From Roseobacter sinensis (GTDB lineage Bacteria; Pseudomonadota; Alphaproteobacteria; Rhodobacterales; Rhodobacteraceae): a DNA stretch of 64,000 bases. Positions 1 to 8,275 of this stretch are shown in pieces; position 1 is the stretch's first letter, and each line of letters starts with the position of its first letter. The notes below the pieces were generated by a model. The model did no database searches. It had not been told where the DNA came from and saw nothing but the letters and a program-made list of their open reading frames with translations. Both the position numbers and the translations under genes were made by a program. Where the stretch lies: assembly GCF_025755255.1 (NCBI RefSeq), contig NZ_JALIEB010000006.1:62001-126000 (forward strand). Direction: 5' to 3'.

Positions 1-228
1 TGGGTGATCTCTTACGACTTGGTAGAGTTCAATTAGGTCTCTGTTCAGATCTGACAGAGTGGCACTTGTCGGTCGAAGTGCAAAGAAAACTGCGCCGCCG
101 CCGAGAAAGGGCTCAATGTACCTGTTGAAAGAGGTTGGGAGATGACGCTGGAGTTCCGGGACGAGCCATCTTTTTCCACCGGCCCACTTGAGAAAGGAGT
201 TAACACTGGGAGGACGATCTTTACTCAC
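1..228 (-). CDS. D12-class (Dam-like) adenine-specific DNA methyltransferase, N-terminal fragment
   Basis: The first 76 codons of a gene that runs off the left edge. The translation carries motif X (KWAGGKR, about residues 14-20) and the SAM-binding motif I of D12-type N6-adenine methyltransferases (YIEPFLGGGAVFF, about 38-50), followed by a DLNRDLI segment. These enzymes methylate adenine in short DNA targets using S-adenosylmethionine. I chose the GTG start because GGAAG lies about 10 bases upstream and an in-frame stop precedes it. The catalytic DPPY motif is outside the window. The region looks less GC-rich than the rest and lies just downstream of a tRNA-Asn 3' end, which suggests a restriction-modification or phage-derived island. 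An orphan methylase is also possible. Confidence 0.85.
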   Translation of the reverse strand, partial: MSKDRPPSVNSFLKWAGGKRWLVPELQRHLPTSFNRYIEPFLGGGAVFFALRPTSATLSDLNRDLIELYQVVRDHP

Positions 229-452
229 GCTGATTGTCTTCCATTTTTTTTTAGCTTCTCAAGTAAGTTAGTTGAGAAAGGAGGTGCGGTACAACCAATA
301 TCGCTCACAGCCACTGGATATTCCCACGCCCATCCGCCGGTTGAGCACGGTCGCGGGGCGTACGGCATAGGCTCTCAAAGCATTTTCTGTGCTTATTCTG
401 TACTTGAGCCCCGAGGGGCACCACGAAAATCAGTCTAAGTGCTTGATTTTTA

Positions 453-527
453 TGGCTCCGGCGGTAGGGATCGAACCTACGACCAATTGATTAACAGTCA
501 ACTGCTCTACCGCTGAGCTACGCCGGA
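453..527 (-). tRNA. tRNA-Asn (GUU)
   Basis: The reverse strand folds into a complete cloverleaf. The acceptor stem TCCGGCG pairs with CGCCGGA, the anticodon GTT lies at 495-493, the T-loop is GGTTCGATCC and the CCA end is encoded. Its 3' end faces the methyltransferase fragment, the orientation expected if an element had integrated into the tRNA 3' end. Confidence 0.97.
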
Positions 528-607
528 ACGGTCTGGGCGATATAGCAGTGGCACTTTCGGTCGTCCAGAGGGTTTTGCGCGATTCGACAGATTTTGCGAC
601 AGGGGCC

Positions 608-1525
608 TCAGAGCAAGCGAAACGGCGTATCCGCCCGCAAAGGTGCTGCCGGCGCAATTCTGTTTTTGCCAGCCAGATCAATCAGATGTGCAAGGACGTT
701 GCGGGTCGCGGCGGCCATGAGGCTGGCTGGTGTGTCCAGGTAGATCTGCTGTGCGAGCTCATGCGCGTCGGACGGACCGGCGGCCAACGCCTCGAGGATC
801 GCCGCCTCGCGGGCCAGCCGGTGCGCGATCAAGCCGTCGAGACGCGCATGCGGATCATGCACGATGTCCCCGTGCCCGGGATAGAAGCGCCGCCACCGCG
901 CGGCGCGCAGACGCCTGCAAGAGCGCATGAAATCCGTCAGATCGCCATCGGGCGGTGAGACAAGGGACGTGGCCCAACCCATGACGTGATCCGCTGTAAA
1001 GCAGACATCGTCATAGCCGAAACACAGGTGATTTCCGATATGCCCGGGCGTGTGCCACGCCTGCACCCGCCAGCCTGTCCCTTCGATCACCTCGCCATCC
1101 GCAACCTCGTGGTCGGGTGCAAAGCCACTGTCGATGCCTTCGCCACCCCCCACCAGACCGCCCTCGGCCAAGGCCTGCATGACCTCCGACCGCCCCTTCT
1201 CGGCAGGCCCGAAGCCGTAGATCGGGGCGCCACAGGCGTCTTGCAGGCCCCCCGCGAGCGGCGAGTGATCCAGATGCGCATGGCTCACGAGAATATGGGT
1301 GATCGTCTGGCCCGGCTGCACCGCGTCCAGTATCGCAGCCAGGTGGTCGCTGTCGGCGGGTCCTGGGTCGATGACCGCGAGATGCGTCTCGCCCAACAGA
1401 TAGGTGTTGGTGCCGCGATAAGTCATCGGGGAAGGGTTCGGGGCCAGCAGCCGGCGCAGGCCCGGCTCAAGCACCTGGGGTATGCCGATGGGCGGGTCGA
1501 AGTCGTGCACAGGCGGCATGGCCAT
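608..1525 (-). CDS. MBL-fold metallo-hydrolase (LACTB2-like)
   Basis: A 305-residue metallo-beta-lactamase-fold protein. The metal-binding HAHLDH motif is at residues 82-87, with later ligands in WHTPGHIGNH, TADH and FYPGHGDIVH. A C-terminal segment of about 70 residues looks like the winged-helix tail of LACTB2-type hydrolases, some of which are RNA nucleases. The length suits that family. It is divergent from the sensor kinase with about 40 bases between them. The substrate cannot be read from the sequence; a hydrolytic or nuclease role is inferred from the fold only. Confidence 0.88.
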   Translation of the reverse strand: MAMPPVHDFDPPIGIPQVLEPGLRRLLAPNPSPMTYRGTNTYLLGETHLAVIDPGPADSDHLAAILDAVQPGQTITHILVSHAHLDHSPLAGGLQDACGAPIYGFGPAEKGRSEVMQALAEGGLVGGGEGIDSGFAPDHEVADGEVIEGTGWRVQAWHTPGHIGNHLCFGYDDVCFTADHVMGWATSLVSPPDGDLTDFMRSCRRLRAARWRRFYPGHGDIVHDPHARLDGLIAHRLAREAAILEALAAGPSDAHELAQQIYLDTPASLMAAATRNVLAHLIDLAGKNRIAPAAPLRADTPFRLL

Positions 1526-1567
1526 TCGCTCTTTCTAAAGGGCAGGGGCGCAGATAGGGTCTAGCGC

Positions 1568-2893
1568 ATGTCGTTCCACTGGCTCAAACACTATATGCCG
1601 CGGAGTTTGTACGCCCGGGCGATCCTGATCCTTCTGCTGCCGGTGGTGGTGCTGCAGCTGGTGGTGACCGTTCTTTTCCTCACGCGTCACTTCGAGGACG
1701 TGACGCAGCAGATGACCACAACCGTCGCCCGCGAGTTGCAGCTGGTGCTTGACGTCATCGATGAGGCTCCGGATCGCGCGGCGATCAGCGATCACGTTCA
1801 GGCCGCCCTGTCGCAACTGGACATGACGGTCGAACCCGTCACGGCGAGGGACGTTCCGCTCACCGATCTGCGCGGCCCGCTGGATTTCTCGGGACGGGTC
1901 ATCCTGAGCATGCTGCCTGAACTGGTCGAGCAGGTGACGCGCATTGATCTGACCGAGGATCGCAGGGTCCTCGTCTATGCGGAGACGGCCTCCGGCCCCG
2001 TCATGATCGGTTTCGACCGGCGCCGCATTTCCGCGTCGAATCCGCACCAGCTGTTCGTGAACATGATCTTCTTCGGCGGTCTCGTGACCGTGATCGCCAT
2101 TCTCTACCTGCGCAATCAGCTGCGCCCGATCAAGCGGCTTGCCAGCGCGGCGGAAGCTTTCGGACGCGGCCGGCACGAACCCTATAGCCCAGCCGGGGCG
2201 CTGGAAGTGCGCGCGGCCGGCAACGCCTTTCTCGATATGCGCAACCGGATCGAGCGGCAGATCGAACAGCGCACGCTGATGCTCTCCGGTGTCAGCCACG
2301 ATCTGCGCACGCCGCTTACGCGCATGCGGCTCAGCCTCTCTATGCTGGACGACGACGAGCGCGCCGCACTCGAACAGGATGTCGATGACATGCAAGGCAT
2401 GCTCGATGCTTTCCTGAACTTCGTGAAAGGAGCCAGCGAGGGCGAGACCGAGCCGATCGAGCCGCACGCCTTTGTCGCCCAGGCCGTCGAGGAGGCGCGG
2501 CGCGCGGGGCGCAACGTCACGCTGATGCCGGCGGACGGGAACGGGGAGGGCACCGTGCAGCTCAATGCGCTGGCGATGCGCCGTGCGCTCGACAACCTGA
2601 TGTCCAACGCCGTGCGCTACGGGGCCAAGGCCGAGGTCTCCGTACTGTTGACAGACAAGACGCTGCGGGTGCGTGTGGAAGATGACGGCCCGGGCATTCC
2701 CGAACACCGCCGCGCCGAAGCGACGCGGCCCTTTACCCGGCTTGATGCCGCGCGCAACCAGGATCGGGGAGGTGGTGTCGGGCTTGGTCTCGCGATTGCG
2801 ACCGATATCGCGCGCGCCCACGGGGGGGTGTTGCGGCTCAGCAGTTCGGACCGGCTTGGCGGTCTGCGGGCCGATATCGTGATCGCCCGCTGA
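1568..2893 (+). CDS. EnvZ-like membrane sensor histidine kinase
   Basis: A 441-residue inner-membrane sensor kinase. The first transmembrane helix is about residues 17-38, followed by a periplasmic sensor of about 125 residues, a second helix about 164-182 and a HAMP linker that begins LRPIKRL. The phospho-accepting histidine is H244 in SGVSHDLRTPLTRMRL. The ATPase domain shows an N-box (NLMSNAVRYG) and G-boxes (DDGPGIP, GVGLGLAI). The layout matches the EnvZ/OmpR family, but no response regulator gene adjoins it, so its partner must be encoded elsewhere. The signal is unknown. Confidence 0.9.
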   Translation: MSFHWLKHYMPRSLYARAILILLLPVVVLQLVVTVLFLTRHFEDVTQQMTTTVARELQLVLDVIDEAPDRAAISDHVQAALSQLDMTVEPVTARDVPLTDLRGPLDFSGRVILSMLPELVEQVTRIDLTEDRRVLVYAETASGPVMIGFDRRRISASNPHQLFVNMIFFGGLVTVIAILYLRNQLRPIKRLASAAEAFGRGRHEPYSPAGALEVRAAGNAFLDMRNRIERQIEQRTLMLSGVSHDLRTPLTRMRLSLSMLDDDERAALEQDVDDMQGMLDAFLNFVKGASEGETEPIEPHAFVAQAVEEARRAGRNVTLMPADGNGEGTVQLNALAMRRALDNLMSNAVRYGAKAEVSVLLTDKTLRVRVEDDGPGIPEHRRAEATRPFTRLDAARNQDRGGGVGLGLAIATDIARAHGGVLRLSSSDRLGGLRADIVIAR

Positions 2894-2903
2894 GGAGGGG
2901 CTG

Positions 2904-3743
2904 TCAGGCTCTGCGGCGGCGCAGTGCGGCAAGCCCTGCAAGCGCAGTCAGCAGCATCCATGCGCCCAGGGGCAGCGGCACGGGGCTCGGGCTCTGGCCC
3001 TCTGGCCAATCGCCATCCGGACCTGGGGATGTGCCTGTCGGAGAGCCGTCTTCCGGCGGGTCCACCAGCGGCGTGATCGGAGTTCCGTCGTCGCCGCCAC
3101 CATCGCCACTACCGCCGCTGCCCGAACCGCCCGTGCCGGACGTGCCAGAGCCGGACGTGCCAGAGCCGCCGCTGCCTCCGGTATCGGATGTGCCAGCGCC
3201 CAACGTACCGCCACTGCCGCTGCCCGAGCTTGCTCCGAGAATCCGAGCCGCCCGGCTGAAGAGCGGTTGCGACAGAACCACTGCGCCCTGCTCGACGCGC
3301 CCGCCGAGGACCGGTGCCCAGAATGCTGCCTTCGACGGCGGCTCGGACGCCTGTGTGGCATCGGCAAAGTCGACGATCTCCTTGCGGCAGGTATCGGCAT
3401 AGCGCGAGAAGTACCTGTCCCATTCCTCAGGCTGGGCGGGCCGCCCGATCAACTCGGCGAGCCGGAAAGGCGTCAGGGCTTCATTGCAGGGATCGGGCAA
3501 ACAGGTGCGCGGCAGGCGCATTCCTTTGCCGGAGGCGAAGAATGCCAGGTCGATGTCCTCTTCCGCGATACACTCGTCCCCCAGCGGGTCCTCGCGCAGC
3601 AACTCGCCGAGCGTGAACGCTCCCAAGGGGTCGGTCTCAATGCTGGGGAGATCCGCCGTTGTCGCGGCGGTGGTCTGAAGCGGCGCGGCTGTCGCCCCGA
3701 AGAGAACCGCCACGCAAACCAGTTTTACTCGCACACCGAACAC
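2904..3743 (-). CDS. Secreted low-complexity protein with VPLPA-CTERM-like sorting tail
   Basis: A 279-residue exported protein of unknown function. It has an N-terminal signal peptide (VKLVCVAVLFGATAAPL), a middle domain with paired cysteines, a long Gly/Ser/Thr spacer (about residues 170-215) and a Pro/Asp-rich stretch. The C-terminus is VPLP, then a hydrophobic helix, then RRRRA. That tripartite end is the mark of VPLPA-CTERM proteins, which in Rhodobacterales are processed by an exosortase-like system and anchored or released at the cell surface. No exosortase gene is in the window. The repetitive spacer probably holds the domain away from the membrane. Confidence 0.75.
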   Translation of the reverse strand: MFGVRVKLVCVAVLFGATAAPLQTTAATTADLPSIETDPLGAFTLGELLREDPLGDECIAEEDIDLAFFASGKGMRLPRTCLPDPCNEALTPFRLAELIGRPAQPEEWDRYFSRYADTCRKEIVDFADATQASEPPSKAAFWAPVLGGRVEQGAVVLSQPLFSRAARILGASSGSGSGGTLGAGTSDTGGSGGSGTSGSGTSGTGGSGSGGSGDGGGDDGTPITPLVDPPEDGSPTGTSPGPDGDWPEGQSPSPVPLPLGAWMLLTALAGLAALRRRRA

Positions 3744-3813
3744 GGGCCTCGCCCCACACTTACCAAAACGATCACTACGTCTTCAGCGAAACAGACCGCT
3801 GAAATGGCCTTAT

Positions 3814-3843
3814 TTTTAACACAAATTTTCCGAATTGTGTCAA
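3814..3843 (-). promoter_or_regulatory. Putative sigma-70-type promoter of the VPLPA-CTERM gene, overlapping an inverted repeat
   Basis: On the minus strand a perfect TTGACA (3843-3838) is followed after 18 bases by TTAAAA (3819-3814), in an AT-rich patch about 70-100 bases upstream of the start at 3743. An inverted repeat, ACACAA-N10-TTGTGT (3819-3840), lies over the spacer and may be an operator. Inferred from consensus only. Confidence 0.4.
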
Positions 3844-3981
3844 AAGTATGAAGAAATGGTAAACAAAAATATGGCCCAAATTCAGCGGTTTATGCCATTT
3901 CCCGCTCAGGTTGGGTCGGAATTGCGCGCGAAACGCGCCACAAAGCTGCCTGATTCTGAGGGAAGGTCATCACGAGGGAAA

Positions 3982-4058
3982 TGGTAGGCCCGGCAGGACT
4001 TGAACCCGCAACCAAAGCGTTATGAGCGCTCTGCTCTAACCAATTGAGCTACAGGCCC
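3982..4058 (-). tRNA. tRNA with CAU anticodon, probably tRNA-Ile2
   Basis: A full 77-base cloverleaf with encoded CCA and anticodon CAT (4024-4022). The anticodon alone reads as Met. The acceptor stem has C4-G69 and C5-G68, the pairs known to be favoured by the lysidine synthase TilS, and the anticodon arm resembles E. coli ileX, so AUA-reading tRNA-Ile2 is more likely than elongator tRNA-Met. The G1.U72 terminal pair argues against an initiator tRNA. Confidence 0.9.
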
Positions 4059-4187
4059 GCCATGAGTGCTGCGTACGGCGCGCCGCTGCCGACGTCAAGA
4101 GCGCGGTTGCGGCATGCAGGTGATTGCAAGCCGCCGGTGAATGCTCTAACCCCCGGGCATCCAACGAGCGGCGCGAGGGAGCCTGCC

Positions 4188-5234
4188 ATGACACTGCCCA
4201 AGAACGGGATCACCTATGCCGACGCGGGCGTGGATATCGATGCGGGCAATGCGCTGATCGACCGGATCAAACCGGCAGCGAAGCGGACCGACCGGCCGGG
4301 TGTGATGGCGGGGTTGGGCGGCTTTGGCGCGCTCTTCGATCTCAAGGCGGCGGGATATGTCGACCCGATCCTGGTGGCGGCCACCGATGGGGTGGGCACC
4401 AAGTTGCGCATCGCCATTGACACGGGCCACGTGGACGGGGTGGGCATCGACCTCGTCGCCATGTGCGTGAACGATCTGGTGTGCCAGGGCGCGGAGCCAC
4501 TGTTTTTCCTCGACTATTTCGCGACCGGCGCGCTCGACACCGAGCAGGCGGCGCGGATCATCGAAGGGATCGCACGCGGGTGCGAGGGTGCGGGCTGTGC
4601 GCTCATCGGCGGCGAGACGGCGGAGATGCCGGGCATGTACCCCGCCGGCGATTTCGATCTGGCGGGCTTTGCGGTCGGTGCGATGGAGCGGGGGGCGGAG
4701 CTGCCAACCGGTGTCGCGGAAGGTGACATTCTGCTGGGGCTGGCCTCCGATGGCGTGCACTCCAACGGTTACAGCCTCGTGCGCAAGCTGGTCGAGATCT
4801 CGGGTCTCGGCTGGGACGATGCCTGCCCCTGGGCGGATCCATCACTGGGCGCCGAGCTTCTGACGCCGACCCGGCTCTACGTGCGCCCCGCGCTTGCTGC
4901 GCTTCGCGCCGGCGGCGTGCATGGGCTCGCGCATATCACCGGCGGCGGGTTGACGGAAAACCTGCCACGGGTGCTGCCGGATGATCTGGGCGCCCGCATC
5001 GATCTTGGCGCCTGGGCGCTTCCGGCCGTGTTCCGCTGGATGGCCAAGACCGGGGGGATTGCGCAGGCCGAGCTTCTGAAGACGTTCAACTGCGGCATCG
5101 GGCTGGTGCTGGTGGTGGAGGCTGCGCGTGCAGATGCGCTGACCGCACTTCTGGAGGCCGAAGGCGAGACCGTCCGCCGCATCGGAAGGGTCGGCACAGG
5201 GCCGGGCGTGCAGTACGACGGCGCCCTGCTTTGA
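4188..5234 (+). CDS. purM: Phosphoribosylformylglycinamidine cyclo-ligase (AIR synthetase)
   Basis: A 348-residue enzyme that closes the imidazole ring in purine synthesis, converting FGAM and ATP to AIR. Characteristic segments are [14 protein letters not shown] near the start, [39 protein letters not shown] and [13 protein letters not shown] chose ATG 4188, just behind GAGGGAG, over an in-frame start at 4044 that would lie inside the tRNA. Its stop overlaps the purN start, so the two are translationally coupled. Confidence 0.97.
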   Translation: MTLPKNGITYADAGVDIDAGNALIDRIKPAAKRTDRPGVMAGLGGFGALFDLKAAGYVDPILVAATDGVGTKLRIAIDTGHVDGVGIDLVAMCVNDLVCQGAEPLFFLDYFATGALDTEQAARIIEGIARGCEGAGCALIGGETAEMPGMYPAGDFDLAGFAVGAMERGAELPTGVAEGDILLGLASDGVHSNGYSLVRKLVEISGLGWDDACPWADPSLGAELLTPTRLYVRPALAALRAGGVHGLAHITGGGLTENLPRVLPDDLGARIDLGAWALPAVFRWMAKTGGIAQAELLKTFNCGIGLVLVVEAARADALTALLEAEGETVRRIGRVGTGPGVQYDGALL

Positions 5235-5824
5235 CGAAACGGGTCGCGATTTTCATCTCCGGCGGCGGGTCCAACATGCTCAAGCTGCTGGAGAGCATGC
5301 AGGGTGATCATCCGGCCCGGCCCTGCGTGGTGCTCTCGAACCAGCCGGAGGCGGGCGGGCTCGAACGGGCCGCGGCGCGCGGTGTGCCCACCGAGGTGGT
5401 CCGGCATCAGCCCTTCGGCGATGACCGGGAGGGCTTCGAACACGCCGTCATGGGTGTGCTTGTGCCCTACGCGCCCGACATCATTTGCCTCGCGGGGTTC
5501 ATGCGCAAGCTCACGGCGGGCTTCGTGGATCGCTGGCAGGGCCGGATGCTGAACATCCACCCCTCGCTGCTGCCCAAATACAAGGGCCTGCACACGCATC
5601 GCCGGGCACTCGCCGCGGGGGACAGGGCGCACGGATGTACCGTGCACGAAGTGACCGCCGCGCTCGATGACGGACCGATCCTCGGACAGGCGCGCGTGCC
5701 GGTCGAGCCGGGCGATACCGAGGCGAGCCTCGCCGCACGCGTCCTCGCGCAGGAGCACCGGCTCTACCCGATGGTTCTGGAGCGATTTGCGCAAGGAGAT
5801 CGCCGCCCGATCCTGCTGCCCTGA
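5231..5824 (+). CDS. purN: Phosphoribosylglycinamide formyltransferase
   Basis: A 197-residue folate-dependent GAR transformylase, the third step of purine synthesis. Signature segments are an N-terminal phosphate-binding SGGGSNM, the catalytic [20 protein letters not shown] with its asparagine and histidine, and the downstream D of [13 protein letters not shown]. It starts at TTG in TTGA, overlapping the purM stop by four bases. The purM-purN order is common in proteobacteria. Confidence 0.96.
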   Translation: MTKRVAIFISGGGSNMLKLLESMQGDHPARPCVVLSNQPEAGGLERAAARGVPTEVVRHQPFGDDREGFEHAVMGVLVPYAPDIICLAGFMRKLTAGFVDRWQGRMLNIHPSLLPKYKGLHTHRRALAAGDRAHGCTVHEVTAALDDGPILGQARVPVEPGDTEASLAARVLAQEHRLYPMVLERFAQGDRRPILLP

Positions 5825-5920
5825 GGTTCGGGGATGCGGTTCTGGCCAAAGCCGGATGCCTCGTGTAACAGTCCCCGGACTGCGTTAAGTTGATCAAGAC
5901 GAAGAAAAAGACACGCCCGC

Positions 5921-7081
5921 ATGAGAACACTCACAACGACCGCCGAGCTGGCCGCCTTCTGTGCAGAGGCATCCCAGCATGACTATGTGACGGTCGATAC
6001 GGAGTTCCTGCGGGAACGGACCTATTATTCCAAGCTCTGCCTGATCCAGCTGGCTATGCCCGGCGATGATGACAGCACCGCCGTGCTTGTCGACCCGCTG
6101 GCCGAGGGGATCTCGCTCGAGCCGCTTTACGATCTGTTCCGCGACACCTCCGTGGTCAAGGTGTTTCACGCTGCGCGGCAGGATCTGGAGATCTTCTATG
6201 TCGACGCCGAGGTCTTTCCGACACCGCTCTTCGACACGCAGGTTGCCGCGATGGTCTGCGGCTTTGGCGAGCAGGTGGGCTATGAGACGCTGGTGCGCAG
6301 GATCGCGAAGAAGTCGCTCGACAAGACCTCACGCTTCACCGATTGGTCGCGCCGTCCGCTGACCGATGCGCAAAAACACTATGCGCTGGCCGATGTCACG
6401 CACCTGCGCGAGATCTACGAATACTTGGCCCGCAAGCTGGAGGACAGCGGGCGCAGCCGCTGGGTACAGGAGGAGCTGACCGTTCTGACCAGCCCCGATA
6501 CCTACGTCGTGGTCCCGGAAGACGCCTGGCGGCGGGTCAAGACGCGGACGAACTCGCCGCGGTTCCTCGCGGTGGTCCGCGAGCTGGCGGCCTTTCGAGA
6601 GCGCTTCGCGCAGGAGCGCAACATCCCGCGGAACCGCGTCTTCAAGGACGACGCTCTGGTGGAGCTGGCCTCCAACAAGCCGAAAACGCCCGAGGAGCTT
6701 GGCCGGTCGCGCCTCTTGCTGCGCGAGGCGCGGCGGGGCGACATCGCCGAGGGCATTCTGGCCGCCGTCGATCGCGGGCTGAACTGCGTGCAGTCCGACA
6801 TGCCCAAGCCCGACCGGTCGCGCGACAAGCTGCAGGTGAACCCGGCGCTGGCGGATCTGCTGCGCGTGCTCTTGAAGGCCAAGACCGAGAGCGCGGGCGT
6901 GGCCGCAAAGCTCATCGCGCCCGCGGCCGATCTCGATGCGATTGCCGCCGGCATCCGCGACGTTGCGGCCCTGCACGGCTGGCGCAAGGAAGTGTTCGGC
7001 GATGATGCCCTGCGCCTCTGCGACGGCAAGATCGCCCTGGCCGCGGATGGATCGGACGTTCGGATCGTCGCGCTGGATTGA
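5921..7081 (+). CDS. rnd: Ribonuclease D
   Basis: A 386-residue 3'-5' exoribonuclease that trims tRNA and other stable RNA ends. The DEDDy exonuclease domain (about residues 1-180) has VDTEFLRERTYY with the first acidic pair, FHAARQDLEIF, and YALADVTHL with the final Tyr and Asp. An HRDC-type domain follows (about 205-290). Length is normal for the family. The gene stands alone, about 100 bases after purN. Confidence 0.95.
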   Translation: MRTLTTTAELAAFCAEASQHDYVTVDTEFLRERTYYSKLCLIQLAMPGDDDSTAVLVDPLAEGISLEPLYDLFRDTSVVKVFHAARQDLEIFYVDAEVFPTPLFDTQVAAMVCGFGEQVGYETLVRRIAKKSLDKTSRFTDWSRRPLTDAQKHYALADVTHLREIYEYLARKLEDSGRSRWVQEELTVLTSPDTYVVVPEDAWRRVKTRTNSPRFLAVVRELAAFRERFAQERNIPRNRVFKDDALVELASNKPKTPEELGRSRLLLREARRGDIAEGILAAVDRGLNCVQSDMPKPDRSRDKLQVNPALADLLRVLLKAKTESAGVAAKLIAPAADLDAIAAGIRDVAALHGWRKEVFGDDALRLCDGKIALAADGSDVRIVALD

Positions 7082-7093
7082 GCGCGCGTGCCG

Positions 7094-7609
7094 TCAGCGG
7101 CGGGCTTGCAGGGCGTTCCGCGCCCCCTCGACCCGGATGGTCCGGGCGCCGGTCAGCGTCTGATCCGTGACCTTGCGCGCCACGAACACCTCGCGCGTGA
7201 CCGGGGCCCCTTGCGGCGTGCCGCCGCTGCGCAGCCCTTCCAGCCGGTACGCCAACACACCGTCGACGACCGCTTCATCCTCATTGGCCGGCGTCAGGCG
7301 GACATCATAGATCCCCTGGGTCGCCGCCACACCGGTGGCGCGGATGATGGCGCCACCCGGTACGCGTTCGATCACCAAGTCACTTACCGTGTCGATCGGC
7401 TGGCCAAGGTAGACGTCGCGCGGCCGGTTGGAGCTGAAGAGCCCGGTTCGCGTCGGGATCAGGGTGTTCTCGTCGCCCTCGGCGACGGCCACCGGTGCAG
7501 GTTCGCTGCGGCCGAACCAGTTGAAGGGGTTGGCGCGGCTGTCGCGGAAGCCCCCGCAGGCAGAGAGCACGAGGGTCGAGACCAGAAGGGCGGAAACTGT
7601 CGTACGCAT
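7094..7609 (-). CDS. Putative outer-membrane lipoprotein of unknown function
   Basis: A 171-residue protein that begins MRTTVSALLVSTLVLSACGG, a lipoprotein signal ending in the lipobox LSAC, so the mature protein should be acylated on that cysteine. I prefer the internal ATG at 7609 because it gives a standard signal; ATGs a few codons upstream are possible. After NWFGRSEPAP comes a globular region with no motif I recognise. It is divergent from sufE and convergent with rnd. No function is proposed. Confidence 0.75.
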   Translation of the reverse strand: MRTTVSALLVSTLVLSACGGFRDSRANPFNWFGRSEPAPVAVAEGDENTLIPTRTGLFSSNRPRDVYLGQPIDTVSDLVIERVPGGAIIRATGVAATQGIYDVRLTPANEDEAVVDGVLAYRLEGLRSGGTPQGAPVTREVFVARKVTDQTLTGARTIRVEGARNALQARR

Positions 7610-7736
7610 GGAGCCTGCCATCAATTCTTCTTCTTCCTCTTCGACTATCCCATCTGGTCCCGGTTGAAAAGCGCCAAGGCGGGCTGGACCTTCGGCATGG
7701 TGCGGCTTACCTGCAAGGAAGAAAAAGAGGACCGAG

Positions 7737-8147
7737 ATGGCACAGGCAGAATTTGAGGAACTGGTCGAGGATTTCGAATTCCTCGAAGATTGGGAAGATC
7801 GCTATCGCATGGTGATCGAGGCGGGCAGGGCGATGCCGCCGCTCGATGCTGCCCTGAAAGTACCGGCCACCAAGGTGGAGGGCTGCGCAAGCCAGGTATG
7901 GCTGCACGCCGTGACCGAGGGCGGAAGGCTGCACTTCGATGGGGAAAGCGATGCGATGATCGTGAACGGGCTGATCGCCGTTCTGCGCAAGCTCTACAAC
8001 GGGTTGCCGCTCTCCGAAGTCCTGACCGTCGACGCGCGGGCCGAGATGGCCCGGCTGGGGTTGAACGATCACCTCTCGGCGCAGCGCTCGAACGGGCTGC
8101 GGGCCATGATCGAGCGCATCCGTTCCGTGGCCTCCGCGGCGGCCTGA
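7737..8147 (+). CDS. sufE: SufE-family cysteine desulfurase activator
   Basis: A 136-residue protein that accepts persulfide sulfur from a cysteine desulfurase of the SUF system and passes it on for Fe-S cluster assembly. The catalytic cysteine is C50 in KVEGCASQVW, with the typical N-terminus EFEFLEDWEDRYRMVIEAG. Length matches E. coli SufE (138 residues). No other suf genes adjoin it. Three 28-base repeats begin at its stop codon. Confidence 0.95.
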   Translation: MAQAEFEELVEDFEFLEDWEDRYRMVIEAGRAMPPLDAALKVPATKVEGCASQVWLHAVTEGGRLHFDGESDAMIVNGLIAVLRKLYNGLPLSEVLTVDARAEMARLGLNDHLSAQRSNGLRAMIERIRSVASAAA

Positions 8148-8228
8148 TCCGGCGAGGGCGCCTGTCGTGTCGTAATCCGGCGGAGGCACCTGCGGCATTC
8201 TGATCCAGCGGGCGCGCCTGCGGCGCGA
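8145..8228. repeat. Three imperfect 28-base tandem repeats
   Basis: Units at 8145-8172, 8173-8200 and 8201-8228 share the frame t(g/a)atcc(g/a)gcg, then a G-rich stretch, then (g/a)cctg at the same offset. The first unit contains the sufE stop codon. The array fills most of the gap before the terminator hairpin. Confidence 0.7.
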
Positions 8229-8240
8229 CGCGATTTCTGG

Positions 8241-8260
8241 CAAAGCCCTGCCGGGCTTTG
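8241..8260. terminator. Bidirectional terminator-like hairpin between sufE and the DUF1638 gene
   Basis: CAAAGCCC (8241-8248) and GGGCTTTG (8253-8260) form a perfect 8-bp stem with loop TGCC between two convergent genes. There is no strong T-run on either side, so this is a plausible but not certain intrinsic terminator. Confidence 0.55.
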
Positions 8261-8275
8261 GGCCGCGTCTCTGTC

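Noticed and set aside
408-419. GCCCC-GA-GGGGC palindrome between the methylase and tRNA-Asn
   Set aside because: The loop is too small and there is no T-run, so it is not a convincing terminator.
142-438. 98-codon plus-strand frame
   Set aside because: It is antisense to the methyltransferase fragment and has no ribosome site or familiar sequence; the minus strand carries clear methylase motifs.
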